Part shown: positions 5,103-5,687 of the stretch, in pieces
How positions within the stretch are numbered: position 1 is the stretch's first letter
Layout: each line of letters begins with the position of its first letter
Origin: Oscillospiraceae bacterium
GTDB lineage: Bacteria > Bacillota > Clostridia > Oscillospirales > Oscillospiraceae
NCBI GenBank assembly: GCA_015068335.1
Contig: SVKT01000100.1
Span: 1-5,687 of the forward strand
DNA length: 5,687 bases
Reading direction: 5' to 3'
Notes under the pieces: generated by a model
Seen by the model: only the letters and a program-made list of their open reading frames with translations
Told to the model about the DNA's origin: nothing
The model's database searches: none
Made by a program: the position numbers and the translations under genes

Positions 5103-5687
5103 TTACTTCGTGCCGAAGATGCGGTCGCCGGCGTCGCCCAGACCGGGGACGATGTAGCCGTTTTCGTTCAGGCACTCATCCACGGCGCCGCAGTAGATGT
5201 CCACGTCGGGGTGGGCGTCCTGAATGCGCTTGATGCCCTCGGGGGCGGCCAGCAGGACCATCAGTTTGATGTGGGTGCAGCCCCGCTGCTTCAACTCGGA
5301 GATGGCAGCCTCGGCGCTGCCGCCGGTGGCCAGCATAGGATCCACCACCATAACCTCGCGCTCGGAGATGTCCTTGGGCAGTTTGCAGAAGTAGGTGTGG
5401 GGTTCCAGAGTCTCCTCGTCGCGGAACATACCGATGTGGCCGATACGGGCGTTGGGCACCATCGTCAGCACACCTTCCACCAGACCCAGACCGGCGCGGA
5501 GGATGGGCACCACGGCGAACTTCTTGCCCTTCAGGGTGGGGGCGGTGGTGGCGCAGATGGGAGTTTCAACCTCCTTGGTGGTCAGGGGCAGGTCACGGGT
5601 GGCCTCATAGGTGATGAGCATACCGACCTCGGAAACGATCTCGCGAAAAACCTTGACGGAGGTGTTCTTGTCCCGCAGCACGGTCAT
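5103..5687 (-). CDS. upp: Uracil phosphoribosyltransferase, N-terminus outside window (partial)
   Basis: It converts uracil and PRPP to UMP plus diphosphate in the cytoplasm (pyrimidine salvage). The visible 194 residues include VPILRAGLGLVEG (60-72), the PRPP-binding loop VMVVDPMLATGGSA (112-125) and the uracil-binding C-terminus GYIVPGLGDAGDRIFGTK (177-194), ending exactly as the family does. Typical members are about 208-210 residues, with a segment ending near H-K-[LM]-T before LRDKNT. The ATG at the window edge (5687-5685) therefore matches an internal Met, and about 15 N-terminal residues are probably missing. Catalytic motifs are intact. It is convergent with trhA and shares its terminator. 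Its promoter and any pyrimidine control (for example PyrR or a uracil-sensing leader) would lie beyond the window. Confidence 0.96.
   Translation of the reverse strand: MTVLRDKNTSVKVFREIVSEVGMLITYEATRDLPLTTKEVETPICATTAPTLKGKKFAVVPILRAGLGLVEGVLTMVPNARIGHIGMFRDEETLEPHTYFCKLPKDISEREVMVVDPMLATGGSAEAAISELKQRGCTHIKLMVLLAAPEGIKRIQDAHPDVDIYCGAVDECLNENGYIVPGLGDAGDRIFGTK

Noticed and set aside
5685..5687. True upp start codon at the window edge
   Set aside because: The family has about 15 further residues before LRDKNT, and this Met matches the internal position before T-x-LRDKNT, so the gene is treated as cut by the window.

Overview
The window looks like chromosomal DNA from a GC-rich, low-oxygen Clostridia-type Firmicute, most like gut Oscillospiraceae (for example relatives of Flavonifractor or Lawsonibacter). 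The reasons are near-perfect AAGGAGG ribosome binding sites 7 nt before start codons, strong U-tract terminators, G/C-ending codons, and the pairing of ssnA with ygfK, which is typical of anaerobic purine-degrading gut bacteria. The genus is an inference and has not been tested by a search.

Layout. Positions 1-865 (minus strand) hold the first 288 residues of a YgfK-type flavin/iron-sulfur oxidoreductase, whose C-terminal part lies outside the window. Positions 866-1060 are non-coding and contain four closely packed hairpins. Positions 1061-2404 (minus) hold a complete ssnA amidohydrolase. ssnA and ygfK point the same way and probably form one transcription unit of the anaerobic purine/urate catabolic type. 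Positions 2405-2784 are a divergent control region. On the minus strand it has a good promoter followed by a leader of about 160 nt, with a complete intrinsic terminator upstream of ssnA and a competing antiterminator. On the plus strand it has a promoter for the next gene. Positions 2785-4197 (plus) encode a sodium:alanine/glycine symporter family protein that ends in a terminator. Positions 4365-5057 (plus) encode a hemolysin III/TrhA (PAQR) membrane protein, with its own promoter and two dyads. Positions 5103-5687 (minus) hold most of upp, uracil phosphoribosyltransferase, whose N-terminus is cut off by the window edge. A shared bidirectional terminator lies between trhA and upp.

Function. 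ssnA and ygfK belong together as purine-catabolism genes. The divergent symporter could move an amino acid linked to purine fermentation (glycine is a known product of that pathway), but this is only suggested by position. upp is pyrimidine salvage and is transcribed separately. trhA looks like an independent housekeeping membrane gene.

The most interesting signal is the ssnA leader (about 2446-2565). It carries three mutually exclusive helices arranged like a transcription-attenuation riboswitch or protein-controlled attenuator, and it matches no riboswitch class I recognise. The cluster of hairpins between ssnA and ygfK is the second point of interest.
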